DNA of 60,734 nucleotides from Micromonospora sp. KC723 (GTDB lineage: Bacteria; Actinomycetota; Actinomycetes; Mycobacteriales; Micromonosporaceae), in the NCBI RefSeq assembly GCF_004348595.1, contig NZ_SMKD01000019.1, positions 1-60,734 of the forward strand, given 5' to 3'. Under the pieces are notes generated by a model that made no database searches, was not told the DNA's origin, and worked only from the letters and a program-made list of their open reading frames with translations. Below, in pieces: positions 43,324 through 52,726 of this stretch. A program made the position numbers and the translations under genes. Every line of letters begins with the position of its first letter. Positions within the stretch are counted from its first letter, which is position 1.

Positions 43324-44339
43324 GGCGAACCACCATGCGAACAGCCGTGGGCGTGGGGGCGCTGGCCCTCGTCGTGGCGGGCACCGCCGGCTGCGGGGGC
43401 CGTCAGGACAGCGCGACGAAGGACGACGCCACCAGGGAGGTCACCTGCGAGGTCACCGAGAACACCCGGGTCGGCATCGCCACCGGCAACGCCACCGGCG
43501 TCTACTACGTGGTCGGCAGCGCCCTCGCCGGTCAGCTCGCCGCCACCACCGGCGGCAAGCTGACCGGCACCGCCGCCGAGACCGGGGCCTCGGTGCAGAA
43601 CATCGAGCAGCTCGTCGGCGGCCAGTACGACGTCGCCTTCTCGCTGTTCGACACCGCCGTCAACGCCGTACAGGGCAAGGGCACCTTCACCGCCCCGCAA
43701 CCGGTCGAGGCGCTGGCCCGCATCTACGACAACTACACGCAGGTGGTGGTCCGAGCTGACGCGGGCATCAACTCCGTGGCCGACATGAAGGGCAAGAAGA
43801 TCTCCACCGGTTCGCCGAAGTCCGGCACCGAGGTCATCGCCAACCGGTTGCTCACCGCCGCCGGTCTGGACCCGGCGAAGGACATCCAGGCACAGCGTCT
43901 CGACCTGGCCAAGACCGTCGACGGGATCAAGGACGGCAGCGTCGACGGGTTCTTCTGGTCCGGCGGCGTGCCCACCGGCGGAGTGACCGACCTGTTCACC
44001 ACGGCCGGCGACAAGGTGAAGTTCATCGACATCAGCCCGCTGCTGCCGAAGATGACCGAGCTGAACCCGGCCTACCAGGCCGGCACCATCAAGGCGGACG
44101 CGTACCGGACCGCCACGGACGTCCCGACCATCGTCGTACCGAACGTGCTGCTGGTCCGCAAGGACCTCGACGCGAACGTCGCCTGCGCCATCACCCGGAC
44201 CGTCTTCGAGAAGCAGGAGGCGCTGGGCCAGGCCAACCCGGCGGCGAAGGGCATCACCCTGGACAACGCCCGCAAGACCGACCCCGTACCGCTGCACCGG
44301 GGTGCGGCCGAGGCCCTGCGGGACCTCGGCGCGAGCTGA
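43320..44339 (+). CDS. TAXI-family TRAP substrate-binding lipoprotein 1
   Basis: 339 residues. An N-terminal signal ends in the lipobox VAGTAGC, so it is a lipid-anchored extracellular protein. The TAXI fold is clear: IATGNATGVYYVVGSALAGQL, then VQNIEQLVGGQYDVAFSLFD, KKISTGSPKSGTEVIANRLL and DGFFWSGGVPTGGVTDL. It delivers substrate (often glutamate or dicarboxylates) to the fused permease, with which it overlaps by four bases. Confidence 0.95.
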   Translation: MRRTTMRTAVGVGALALVVAGTAGCGGRQDSATKDDATREVTCEVTENTRVGIATGNATGVYYVVGSALAGQLAATTGGKLTGTAAETGASVQNIEQLVGGQYDVAFSLFDTAVNAVQGKGTFTAPQPVEALARIYDNYTQVVVRADAGINSVADMKGKKISTGSPKSGTEVIANRLLTAAGLDPAKDIQAQRLDLAKTVDGIKDGSVDGFFWSGGVPTGGVTDLFTTAGDKVKFIDISPLLPKMTELNPAYQAGTIKADAYRTATDVPTIVVPNVLLVRKDLDANVACAITRTVFEKQEALGQANPAAKGITLDNARKTDPVPLHRGAAEALRDLGAS

Positions 44340-44404
44340 CCCGCACGCCGGGTCCGGGCCGAGGCCGCCCGGACCCGGCGCTCCGACCCACACCGGGAGG
44401 CCCC

Positions 44405-46690
44405 GTGCCGCTCCCCCACCCCGCCCGCGTCCGCCGGCACAACCGGCCCACGGACCACACCGACCAGCTCTGGTCGGTACGCACCCAGCTTCTCGCGCCC
44501 ATCCTGGTGGCCACCGTGTCCCTGGTGGTACTGGGCGCCGTCCAGACCGACACCGCGCTGGACGCCTCCACCGACGCCGGCCGCGCCCGGGTCCTCGCCG
44601 GCACCGCCACCGCCACCGTGCGCCTGGTGCACGAGCTGGAGCGGGAACTCGGTGAGACGGCAGCCCTGCGCCAGCGCGGCGGCGCCAGCGGCCGGCCGCT
44701 GGTCGACGCGCAGCGGCGGCGGGTGGACACCGCGGTGGACCGGTACCGCACCGCCGGGCGGGCGGCCCGCCTTGCGGCGCCCGACCTCGGCCGGGTGCTC
44801 GACACGGCCGACGACCAGCTCTACCGGCTGGAACCGGCCCGCGAGGCCGCCGCGAACTCCGGGGCCACCGACGCGACCTACGTGGCGCTGGTCGGCTCCC
44901 TGCTCACCGTCGCCGACGCGCTGCCGGCCCAGTTGCGCGACACCGAGCTGGCCAACGCGGCCCGCGAGGTGGCTGCCGTGGCCGCCCAGGAACACCTGGC
45001 TTCCCTGGAACGCGACCTGCTCCGGGCGGTCTTCGTCCGGGGTGAGCTGGCCCCGGGGGAACTGGTCCGGCTCGGCCGGCTGCGCGGCGCGCACGAGCAG
45101 CGCCAGGCCGAGTTCACCCGGATCGCCAGCCGCGAGGCGCAGGCCACCCACGACCGGCTGATGACCGGCAGCGACGTGACGACCGCGCGGCGGATGCGCG
45201 ACGGCGCCGCCGAGAGCGACATCGTCGCGGCGGCGCTCAGGGTCGATGGCGACGCCTGGTACGTGGCGCAGAGCGGCGTCATCCGGCGGTACAACCTCCT
45301 TGGCCGGGAGCTGTCCGAGAACCTGGACGACCAGGCCGCGCGCCTGGCCGGGGAGGCCCGGCGGCGGGCCATGGTCACCGGCGGCGCCACCACCGCCGTC
45401 GCCGCCGCCTCACTGCTGGCCGCCGCCCTGCTCGCCGTACGCACCAGCCGCCGGCTGCGCCGGCTGCGGGCCGCCGCGCTCACCATGGCCCACACCGAGC
45501 TGCCCAAGCGGATCACCGCCATCGCAGCCGGTGACGGGACGCCGGCGGACGGCGAGGTCACCCGGCTCACCGCCGGCGTCCGGCAGGGCCGCGACGAGGT
45601 CGCCCAGGTCGCCGAGGCGTTCGACACGGTGCACCGGGCCGCGCTACGGCTCGCCGGCGAACAGGCCGAGCTGCGGCGGGACGTGACCCGGATGGCGGAG
45701 GCGCTGGCCCGGCGGATCCGGACGCTGATCACCCGGCAGCTGCGGCTGCTCGACGAGTTCGAACGTGAGGAGACCGACCCGGACGCGCTGGCCCGGCTGT
45801 TCGCCCTGGACCATCTCGCCGCCCGGATGCGCCGTAACGGGGAGAACCTGCTGGTTCTCGCCGGCGGCGAGCCGGGCCGCGCGCACGAGGGTGATCATCT
45901 GCTCGCCGACGTGGTCCGCGCCGCCGCCTCCGAGATCGAGGACTACCAGCGCGTCGAGATCGACGTGCCGGCCGCCGCGGTGCGCGGCGCCGCGGTGGGC
46001 TATCTGGTCCATCTCCTCGCGGAGCTGCTGGAGAACGCCACCCACTACTCGCCACCGCACGCGCCGGTGCACGTCGACGGCCGCCGTACCGTCGACGGGC
46101 TCACCCTGCGGGTGCACGACCAGGGCATCGGCATCAGCGAGAGCCGGCTCGCCGAGATCAACGAGCGGCTCCTCGCGCCCGCCGTGCTGTCCAGCGCGGC
46201 GGCCGGCAGCATGGGGCTGCACGTGGTGGCGCACCTCGCGGCCCGGCACGGTATCCGGGTGCAGCTGCACAACACCAGGCAGGGCACGGTCGCCCAGGTC
46301 GAGATCCCGGAGAAGGCGCTCACCCGCGTCGAAACCGTGTCCCGTCGTCCCTCGGCGGCGAGTCGGCCGCAGCCCACCGCGTCGGCCGCCTGGTTCCGGC
46401 CCCGGGACGACTCGCCGTCCACCCCGGCGACGGTGCCGGCCGAGGCGCTTGCCGCGTCACCGGCGCTGCCGCCGGTTGCCGGGGCCACCGTGACCACCGG
46501 GACGGGCCTGCCCCGCCGTACCCGCGGCGGCGCGCTGCCCACCGCGCTGCACCACGCCCCGGCGGCGGCGCAGGCGGACGACCCGCTCGACCCGGAGGTG
46601 GTGCGGGCCAGGCTCTCCGCGCTTGCCGAGGGTGTGGCGAGCGCGACGCGACGTGACCAGCACAACGGACCGATTGGGAGACCTCAATGA
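44405..46690 (+). CDS. Cvn-like sensor histidine kinase with nitrate-sensor-type ectodomain
   Basis: 761 residues. One membrane helix (LLAPILVATVSLVVLGAV), an extracellular all-helical NIT-like region (~60-325), a second helix (TTAVAAASLLAAALLAV), a HAMP-like segment, then a dimerisation region with LFALDHLAARMRRNGENLLVLAG, the conserved His motif of CvnA-type proteins. The HATPase has LLENATHYSPP (N box) and DQGIGIS (G1). A long Pro/Ala tail follows. GTG at 44405, GGGAGG four bases before. A roadblock gene overlaps downstream as in conservons, but the CvnC (DUF742) and CvnD (GTPase) genes are absent. Flanked by two TAXI proteins, it may sense their ligand. Confidence 0.9.
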   Translation: MPLPHPARVRRHNRPTDHTDQLWSVRTQLLAPILVATVSLVVLGAVQTDTALDASTDAGRARVLAGTATATVRLVHELERELGETAALRQRGGASGRPLVDAQRRRVDTAVDRYRTAGRAARLAAPDLGRVLDTADDQLYRLEPAREAAANSGATDATYVALVGSLLTVADALPAQLRDTELANAAREVAAVAAQEHLASLERDLLRAVFVRGELAPGELVRLGRLRGAHEQRQAEFTRIASREAQATHDRLMTGSDVTTARRMRDGAAESDIVAAALRVDGDAWYVAQSGVIRRYNLLGRELSENLDDQAARLAGEARRRAMVTGGATTAVAAASLLAAALLAVRTSRRLRRLRAAALTMAHTELPKRITAIAAGDGTPADGEVTRLTAGVRQGRDEVAQVAEAFDTVHRAALRLAGEQAELRRDVTRMAEALARRIRTLITRQLRLLDEFEREETDPDALARLFALDHLAARMRRNGENLLVLAGGEPGRAHEGDHLLADVVRAAASEIEDYQRVEIDVPAAAVRGAAVGYLVHLLAELLENATHYSPPHAPVHVDGRRTVDGLTLRVHDQGIGISESRLAEINERLLAPAVLSSAAAGSMGLHVVAHLAARHGIRVQLHNTRQGTVAQVEIPEKALTRVETVSRRPSAASRPQPTASAAWFRPRDDSPSTPATVPAEALAASPALPPVAGATVTTGTGLPRRTRGGALPTALHHAPAAAQADDPLDPEVVRARLSALAEGVASATRRDQHNGPIGRPQ

Positions 46691-47079
46691 CCTCATCCGG
46701 GAACGCCGGCCTCGACTGGCTCCTGGCGAACTTCGCCGAGCGGGTGCCCGACGTGTCGCACGCCGTGGCGGTCTCCCAGGACGGCCTGCGGCTCGCGTCC
46801 TCGCCTGATCTCTCCCCCGACCAGGTGGACCAGCTCGCCGCGGTGATCAGTGGACTGGCCAGCCTGACCATCGGCGCCGCGCGGCTGATGGCCGCCGGCC
46901 GGGTACGGCAGCAGATCATCGACATGGACGGCGGCGTGATGCTGGTGATGGCGGTCGGCGAGCGGGCGCTGCTCGGGGTGCTGGCGGCGCCGGGCTGCGA
47001 CCTCGGCCAGATCGGCTTCGAGACGGCCACGCTCGTGCAGCGGGTGGCCGAGGCGCTGGAACCGGCGGTCCGGGCGTGA
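46687..47079 (+). CDS. Roadblock/LC7 domain protein (CvnB-like)
   Basis: 130 residues with the roadblock fold: NAGLDWLLANFAERVPDVSH, AVAVSQDGLRLASSPDLSPD, then DGGVMLVMAVGERALLGVLA and YIGFE-like tail region. In conservons this protein partners the kinase and a small GTPase. It overlaps the kinase by four bases (ATGA) and the second TAXI gene by four bases (GTGA), so all are one transcript. Confidence 0.93.
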   Translation: MTSSGNAGLDWLLANFAERVPDVSHAVAVSQDGLRLASSPDLSPDQVDQLAAVISGLASLTIGAARLMAAGRVRQQIIDMDGGVMLVMAVGERALLGVLAAPGCDLGQIGFETATLVQRVAEALEPAVRA

Positions 47080-48041
47080 CCGGCCGGCCGTCGCGGTGGC
47101 TGGCGGCGGTGCTGGTCACCGTGCTCACGGCGGGTTGCGGGCCGAACGAGACCCGTCCGGAGGCCTGGCACGGTGGCCGGATCTTCCTGGCCACCGGCAA
47201 CACCACCGGCGTGTACTACCAACTCGGCGGCGGCTACGCCGACGTGATCAGCCGCCACCTGCCCGGGTACGAGGCGCGGGCCGAACCGACCGGCGCCTCG
47301 GTGGAGAACATCACCCGGCTGGCCGGCGGGGACATGGAGATCGCGTTCAGCCTCTCCGACACCGCCGCCGACGCGGTCGCCGGCCGGGGGGCGTTCCGCC
47401 AGCCGCAGCCGGTCCGTGCGCTGGCCCGGGTGTACAGCAACTACACGCACGTGATCGTCCGGGCGGAGGCGGAGATCACGAACTTCGCGAGCCTGCGCGG
47501 CAAGCGGATCTCCACCGGTTCGCCCAGGTCCGGCACGGACATCATCGCCGGCCGGCTGCTCTCGGCCGGCGGGATCGACCCGGAACGGGATGTCCGCCGG
47601 TTCACCCTGTCCCTGCCGGAGACGGTCACCCGGATGCGGGCCGGCACCCTGGACGCGATGTTCTTCTCCGGCGGCCTGCCCACGCCCGGCATCGCCGATC
47701 TGCTCGCCAGCGCGCCGGGAAGGTTCGAGCTGCTGCCGATCGCCGACCTGATCGATCCGCTGAACGCGACGTACGGCTCGGTGTACACGACCGCCGAGCT
47801 ACCGAGGGACGTCTACGGGACGCGAACCGGCACGCCCACCGTGACGGTGTCGAACATGATCCTGGTCGGCGCCGACATGCCGGAGCAGCTCGCGTACGAC
47901 CTGACCCGGCTGCTCTTCGCCCACCAGGGTGACCTGATCGACGTGCACCCGGAAGCGGGGAACTTCACCCGGCAGAGCGCGTCGGGCACCGACCCGATCC
48001 CGCTGCACCCGGGAGCGGCCCGCTTCTACCGGGGCGGCTGA
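47076..48041 (+). CDS. TAXI-family substrate-binding lipoprotein 2
   Basis: 321 residues, paralogous to the TAXI protein at 43320: FLATGNTTGVYYQLGGGYAD, ASVENITRLAGGDMEIAFSL, RISTGSPRSGTDIIAGRLLS and AMFFSGGLPTPGIADLL line up. A signal with lipobox LTAGC gives a lipoprotein. The GTG overlaps the roadblock stop. Its place after the kinase/roadblock pair suggests it may present ligand to the kinase rather than the permease, or provide a second specificity. Confidence 0.93.
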   Translation: MTGRPSRWLAAVLVTVLTAGCGPNETRPEAWHGGRIFLATGNTTGVYYQLGGGYADVISRHLPGYEARAEPTGASVENITRLAGGDMEIAFSLSDTAADAVAGRGAFRQPQPVRALARVYSNYTHVIVRAEAEITNFASLRGKRISTGSPRSGTDIIAGRLLSAGGIDPERDVRRFTLSLPETVTRMRAGTLDAMFFSGGLPTPGIADLLASAPGRFELLPIADLIDPLNATYGSVYTTAELPRDVYGTRTGTPTVTVSNMILVGADMPEQLAYDLTRLLFAHQGDLIDVHPEAGNFTRQSASGTDPIPLHPGAARFYRGG

Positions 48042-48060
48042 CGGTCGAGCGAGGGCGCGG

Positions 48061-48594
48061 TCAGACGTCGGCGGGCGCGGTGGTGGCGCGGGCGTCCGCG
48101 ACCAGCCGGTCGGTTTCGGCCAGCACCTCGTCGTCGGTGGGGGTGCCGGGGTCCAGGCGTACCGTCCAGGCCAGACCGTCCACGCCGGCGACCCGCCGGG
48201 CCGCGATCCGGCCCGCGCCGCCGGGCAACCGGTGGTGGGCGGTCCACGCCACCGAGCGGGTCACCCGGGCCCGTACCTGGTGCGGCAGGTCGCCCGGGTC
48301 GAGCAGCAGGTAGGTCTCGGCGGGGTGGTCGGCGACCACCCGGTAGCCGTCCCGCTCGGTGACCAGCTCGGCGGGGGTGACGGTCAGCTCGCGGCCGGAC
48401 CAGACCGCCTTGAGGATGTCGTGCCAGCCCAGGCGGTGCCCGTGGCCGGGCAGCCACAACCCGAGGTTGCTGGCCACCACCACGCCGTCGCCCTCGCCGT
48501 TGCCGGCGGCGGCCCAGGCCAGCACCCGCTCGTCGGCGGTCAGCGGTGGCCGGGCGGCGGGCGGCAGCTTCGGCTTGCGGCTGAACAGTCCCAT
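48061..48594 (-). CDS. Conserved actinobacterial hypothetical protein following dnaG
   Basis: 177 residues, start ATG at 48594 overlapping the dnaG stop as TGATG, so it is translationally coupled to primase. It begins MGLFSRKP and shows alternating strands (GVVVASNLGLWLPG, TVTPAELVTERDGYRVVA, HHRLPGGAGRIAARRVAGVDG). No catalytic motif, signal or membrane helix. I do not recognise a named family; coupling to dnaG is the only functional hint. Confidence 0.75.
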   Translation of the reverse strand: MGLFSRKPKLPPAARPPLTADERVLAWAAAGNGEGDGVVVASNLGLWLPGHGHRLGWHDILKAVWSGRELTVTPAELVTERDGYRVVADHPAETYLLLDPGDLPHQVRARVTRSVAWTAHHRLPGGAGRIAARRVAGVDGLAWTVRLDPGTPTDDEVLAETDRLVADARATTAPADV

Positions 48595-50471
48595 CACAGT
48601 CCTCCCGCGGCCTGCTCGCGCAGCGCCCGCGCGTGCTGCTCCAGCGAGAGCAGTTCCCCGAACAGGGCGAAGTACTCGTCCTTGTTGTTCACCGGGTTGA
48701 TCCGCTGGATCTTGGATTTGAGATCCCGGATCCGGCCGGTGACCGAGCCCCACTGGAGCTGCGCCATGGTGATCGACACGTAGCGCGGGTCGGGCTCGCC
48801 GTCGATGCGCAGCGGCTCGACGGCCAGCTCTCCCACGAGCGCCCGGGCGGCCAGGTCCTCGCAGGCGTCGCGGACCGACTCGATCCAGACCGCCCCGCCG
48901 GTCGCCGCCGTGACCCCGCCGGCCGCCGCGACCGCCGCCCGGACCGCCGCGTGCACCGGGTGGCGGTACTCCGTCGCCTCGACGGCGTCGAACATCGGGC
49001 CGGCCAGCACCGGCTCCTGGAGGGCGAGCTTCAACGCCTCCCGCTCGACCATCGACTGCGGACTGTCCGCCGCCGGCTCGGGCGCGGCGACCCGGGCGGA
49101 GGCGGACCTCGCCGACCCCCGCTCGCCGGTGGGGGCGTGGGCCGCGGCGAGCACGGCGCGCTGCACCGGCTCGATCTCCATGCCGAGGTCACCGGCGAGC
49201 TTGCGGACGTACTCCGGGCGTTTCTCCCGATCCTTGATCTTGGCGACGAGGGGGGCGGCACGGCGCATCGCCTCCACCCGGCCGTCCACGGTGTCCAGGT
49301 CGTACCGGCTGATCACGTGACGCAACGCGAAGTCGACCAGTGGCTCGCGGCGGGCGACCAGATCCCGGACCGCCAGATCACCCTTGGCCAGGCGCAGCTC
49401 GCACGGGTCCATGTTGTCCGGGCTGACCGCGATGAAGGTACGCCCGACGAAGCGCTGGTCGTCCTCGAAGGCGCGCAGCGCGGCCTTCTGGCCGGCGGCG
49501 TCCCCGTCGAAGGTGAAGATGATCTCGCCGGCCACGTCGTCGGTGTCCAGCAGGAGCCGGCGCAGCACGGTGATGTGGTCAGCGCCGAAGGCGGTGCCGC
49601 AGGTGGCCACCGCGGTCGGCACGCCGGCCAGGTGGCAGGCCATCACGTCGGTGTAGCCCTCGACGACGACCACCTTGCCCTGCTTGGCGATCTCCCGCTT
49701 GGCCTGGTCGATGCCGTAGAGGACGTGTGACTTCTTGTAGATCGGCGTCTCGGGGGTGTTGAGGTACTTCGGGCCGTCGTCGTCGTCGAAGAGCTTGCGG
49801 GCCCCGAAACCGATCACGTCGCCGGCCAGGTCACGGATCGGCCAGAGCAGCCGGCGGCGGAACCGGTCGATCAGCGAGCCGGAGCGGGCCGGGCGGGACA
49901 ACCCGGCGGTGACCAGCTCGTCGTGGCTGAACCCCTGCTGGCGCAGGTGCCGGGTGAGCAGGTCCCAGGCGTCGGGGGCGAACCCGCAGCCGTACCGCTC
50001 GGCGGCGGCCCGGTCGAAGCCGCGCCCGGCCAGGAACTCCCGGGCCGGTCGGGCCCCGGCCGTGGTGAGCTGGGCCTGGTAGAACTCGACGGCGGCGGCG
50101 TGCGCGGCCACCAGTCGCTGCTTCTGCCCCTGCTGCGGGCGGCTGCGCGGCGCGGTCTGGTCGTTCTCGACGTACCGCAGTTGGATGCCGGCGCGGGCGG
50201 CGAGCCGCTCGACGGACTCGACGAAACTGAGGTGCTCGGCGTCCATCAGGAACTTGATCGCGTCGCCGCCCGCCCCGCAGCCGAAGCAGTAGAAGACGTT
50301 GCGGGCGGGCGAGACGTTGAACGACGGGCTCTTCTCGTCGTGGAACGGGCAGAGGCCCTTGAGGTTGCCGCCGCCGGCCGACCGCAGGGTCACCGTGTCC
50401 GAGATGACCTCGGCGATGGAGGTGCGCTCCCGGACCAGCGCGATGTCCTCGTCCCGGATCCGCCCAGCCAT
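48594..50471 (-). CDS. dnaG: DNA primase
   Basis: 625 residues. The N-terminal zinc-binding domain has CPFHDEKSPSF with the CFGC knuckle about 16 residues later. RYGCGFAPDAW starts the core, VVVEGYTDVMAC holds the catalytic Toprim Glu, and FTFDGDAAGQKAALRAF the metal-binding DxD-type residues. The C-terminal ~150 residues are the DnaB-interacting region. MAGRIRDEDIALVRERTSI is the standard actinobacterial start; the SD AGGAG abuts the ATG closely. It synthesises RNA primers for replication. Confidence 0.97.
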   Translation of the reverse strand: MAGRIRDEDIALVRERTSIAEVISDTVTLRSAGGGNLKGLCPFHDEKSPSFNVSPARNVFYCFGCGAGGDAIKFLMDAEHLSFVESVERLAARAGIQLRYVENDQTAPRSRPQQGQKQRLVAAHAAAVEFYQAQLTTAGARPAREFLAGRGFDRAAAERYGCGFAPDAWDLLTRHLRQQGFSHDELVTAGLSRPARSGSLIDRFRRRLLWPIRDLAGDVIGFGARKLFDDDDGPKYLNTPETPIYKKSHVLYGIDQAKREIAKQGKVVVVEGYTDVMACHLAGVPTAVATCGTAFGADHITVLRRLLLDTDDVAGEIIFTFDGDAAGQKAALRAFEDDQRFVGRTFIAVSPDNMDPCELRLAKGDLAVRDLVARREPLVDFALRHVISRYDLDTVDGRVEAMRRAAPLVAKIKDREKRPEYVRKLAGDLGMEIEPVQRAVLAAAHAPTGERGSARSASARVAAPEPAADSPQSMVEREALKLALQEPVLAGPMFDAVEATEYRHPVHAAVRAAVAAAGGVTAATGGAVWIESVRDACEDLAARALVGELAVEPLRIDGEPDPRYVSITMAQLQWGSVTGRIRDLKSKIQRINPVNNKDEYFALFGELLSLEQHARALREQAAGGL

Positions 50472-50556
50472 CTCCTGCCACCCCCTCGGCCCTACATCCT
50501 GCCCTGCCGGACCGACGGTCCGTAGCCCGGGGGACGGGCGTGCGGCCGACGCCCGG

Positions 50557-51393
50557 TCAGCCCACGACGACGGCGGCCTCCTCGGCCTCGACCTGACGGT
50601 TCCAGTCCGGTTTGGTGGAGCGCCAGCCCTCGTCGTCCATGCCGCGCCGCCAGTAGCCGGAGATGGACAGCGCCTCACGGGGCACCCCGCGTTCGACCCG
50701 CAGCAACCGGCGCAGTTCCTTGACGAACGTCGCCTCGCCGTGCACGAACGCGTGGACCCGACCGGTCGGGAACTCCAGGGCCCGCACCGCGGCGACCAGT
50801 GCCTCGCCGACCGGCCGGTCGCCGCGGTGCAACCAGGTCAGCGCCACCGCGCCCGGGCTGGGCAGCGGCTGCTCGTCCGCCGGGCCGTGCACCTCGACCA
50901 GGACCGCGGCCGGGGCGCCGACCGGCAGCCGCTCCAGCGCGGCCCCGATGGCCGGCAGGGCACTCTCGTCGCCCACCAGCAGGTGCCAGTCCGCCGTCGG
51001 GTCCGGCGCGTACGCTCCGCCCGGGCCGACGAAGCGCACCTCGTCGCCGGGGTGCAGCCGGGCCGCCCAGGGCCCGGCCAACCCCTCGTCGCCGTGGTGC
51101 ACGACGTCGATGGTCAGTTCGCCGGCCAGCGGGTCGAAGGCCCGCACCGTGTACGCGCGCAGCCGGGGCCACTGCTCGGCCGGGAACTCCCGCTTGATGG
51201 TGGCCAGGTCGGTCGGGTGCGGGTACGTGACGCCCTCGGGCGCGAAGATCAGCTTCACGTAGTGGTCGGTGTGCTCCCCGACCGGCAGCCCGGCCAGCTC
51301 CTCCCCACCGAGCACCAGCCGGATCAGGTGGGGGGTGGGCCGCTCGGTCCGCAGGACCGTGGCGGCGGTGACCATCTTCGCGCGCTCCGTCAT
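50557..51393 (-). CDS. Siderophore-interacting protein (FAD/NAD(P)H ferric reductase)
   Basis: 278 residues of the SIP family: LRAYTVRAFDP is the FAD-binding RxYTxR motif, VGPGGAYAPDPTADW begins the NAD(P)H part with LVGDESALPAIGAALE, and the C-terminal SGYWRRGMDDEGWR is the family tail. It reduces ferric siderophores inside the cell to free iron. Just upstream of the ATG is a DtxR/IdeR-type iron box. There is no SD before the ATG at 51393; an ATG at 51375 has GGAG eight to nine bases upstream and is a reasonable alternative. Confidence 0.95.
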   Translation of the reverse strand: MTERAKMVTAATVLRTERPTPHLIRLVLGGEELAGLPVGEHTDHYVKLIFAPEGVTYPHPTDLATIKREFPAEQWPRLRAYTVRAFDPLAGELTIDVVHHGDEGLAGPWAARLHPGDEVRFVGPGGAYAPDPTADWHLLVGDESALPAIGAALERLPVGAPAAVLVEVHGPADEQPLPSPGAVALTWLHRGDRPVGEALVAAVRALEFPTGRVHAFVHGEATFVKELRRLLRVERGVPREALSISGYWRRGMDDEGWRSTKPDWNRQVEAEEAAVVVG

Positions 51394-51395
51394 GA

Positions 51396-51413
51396 GGTTA
51401 GGGTAGCCTAACC
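51396..51413 (-). promoter_or_regulatory. Iron box (DtxR/IdeR/DmdR-type operator)
   Basis: GGTTAGG (51396-51402) and CCTAACC (51407-51413) form a 7-bp inverted repeat around GTAG. This matches the TTAGGTTAGGCTAACCTAA-type consensus of iron repressors well. It ends three bases before the siderophore-interacting-protein ATG, so bound repressor would cover the transcription start. Confidence 0.85.
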
Positions 51414-51449
51414 AGCGGGAGGGGTCCGACGACGCCCCGCGTCGCCCGG

Positions 51450-52724
51450 TCAGGCGCCGGGGCGGACCAGGCGGTCATGCCAGGCCACGGCGGCCGGGTC
51501 GGTGAGCGAGGCGACCTGGTCGATCACCACCCGCAGTCGGGCGGCGTCGTCCGGCGCGGCCCGCCACAACGGCGCGAAGACCGGATCGAGCACGTCGGGC
51601 GCCCGGTCGGCGAGCACGGCGACCAACTCGGTCAGGATCTCCCGCTGCCGGTCGTAGCGGGCCCGGGCGCCCGGCCGGCGCATCACGTACCGCCAGGCGA
51701 TGCCCTTGAGCAACGCACACCGGGCCCGGACCGGTCGCGGCACCACCAGATCGGCGGCGTACCGGCGGTGCGGGCCGGGGCCGTGGCGGTCCCGGGTGGC
51801 GGTCACCACGCCGGCGACGAACCGGCCGGTGAGCAGGCTGGTCGTCGCCTTCAGCGCGGCCTGCGCGCGGTGGCTGCCGTCGTACGCGGCGAGCGGGGCG
51901 AGCACCGGCTCGGCGAGCAGATCCACCAGCACCTCGCCCAGGTCGGCCGGGGACTCGCCGGAGTAGACCGCCGCCACGTCGGCGCAGAGCGCGGCCCGCT
52001 CGTCCGGATCGTCCAGCAGCGGACGCAGCGACACGTACCCGCCGTGGATGCCGTCCTCCACGTCGTGCACCGAGTACGCCACGTCGTCGGCCCAGTCCAT
52101 CACCTGCGCCTCCAGGCAGCGCCGGACACCGCCCGGCGGCGCGCCGGCCCGTACCCAGTCGAAGACCGGGCGGTCGTCGGCGTACACCCCGAACTTGCGC
52201 AGACCGCAGCGGCGGGGCCAGGGGTACTTGCTGACCGCGTCCAGCGCGGCCCGGGTGAGGTTCAGCCCGGCCGACGTCCCGTCCGGGCCCAGCACCTTGG
52301 CCTCCAGCCGGGTCAGCACCCGCAGCGTCTGCGCGTTGCCCTCGAATCCGCCGCAGCTCGCGGCGAGCCGGTCAAGGGCGTCCTCGCCGTTGTGCCCGAA
52401 CGGCGGGTGGCCGAGGTCGTGGGCGAGCCCCGCGGTGTCCACCACGTCCGGGTCGCAGCCGAGCCGGGCGCCCATTTCCCGGGCGATCTGCGCCACCTCC
52501 AGCGAGTGGGTCAGCCGGGTACGCAGGAAGTCGTCGGTGCCGGCGACGTGCACCTGGGTCTTCGCGGCCAGCCGCCGGAACGCCGCGGAGTGCAGCACCC
52601 GCGCCCGGTCCCGCTCGTACGGCGACCGGCCGTCGCCGGTGTCCTTCGGCGGCTCGTCGACGAATCGGCGGGCGTCGGCGGGGTCGGCGCCGGACAGGTC
52701 GGCGGCGGGCGGCTCGGCCGGCAC
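51450..52724 (-). CDS. dgt: Deoxyguanosinetriphosphate triphosphohydrolase-like protein
   Basis: 424 residues of the HD superfamily. RLTHSLEVAQIAREMG provides the first metal His, HDLGHPPFGHNGEDALD the HD motif, and DWADDVAYSVHDVEDG the third metal Asp. These enzymes cleave dNTPs to nucleoside and triphosphate. GTG start at 52724; a 32-codon frame ends two bases before it and is probably in the same transcript. Confidence 0.95.
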   Translation of the reverse strand: MPAEPPAADLSGADPADARRFVDEPPKDTGDGRSPYERDRARVLHSAAFRRLAAKTQVHVAGTDDFLRTRLTHSLEVAQIAREMGARLGCDPDVVDTAGLAHDLGHPPFGHNGEDALDRLAASCGGFEGNAQTLRVLTRLEAKVLGPDGTSAGLNLTRAALDAVSKYPWPRRCGLRKFGVYADDRPVFDWVRAGAPPGGVRRCLEAQVMDWADDVAYSVHDVEDGIHGGYVSLRPLLDDPDERAALCADVAAVYSGESPADLGEVLVDLLAEPVLAPLAAYDGSHRAQAALKATTSLLTGRFVAGVVTATRDRHGPGPHRRYAADLVVPRPVRARCALLKGIAWRYVMRRPGARARYDRQREILTELVAVLADRAPDVLDPVFAPLWRAAPDDAARLRVVIDQVASLTDPAAVAWHDRLVRPGA

Positions 52725-52726
52725 CG

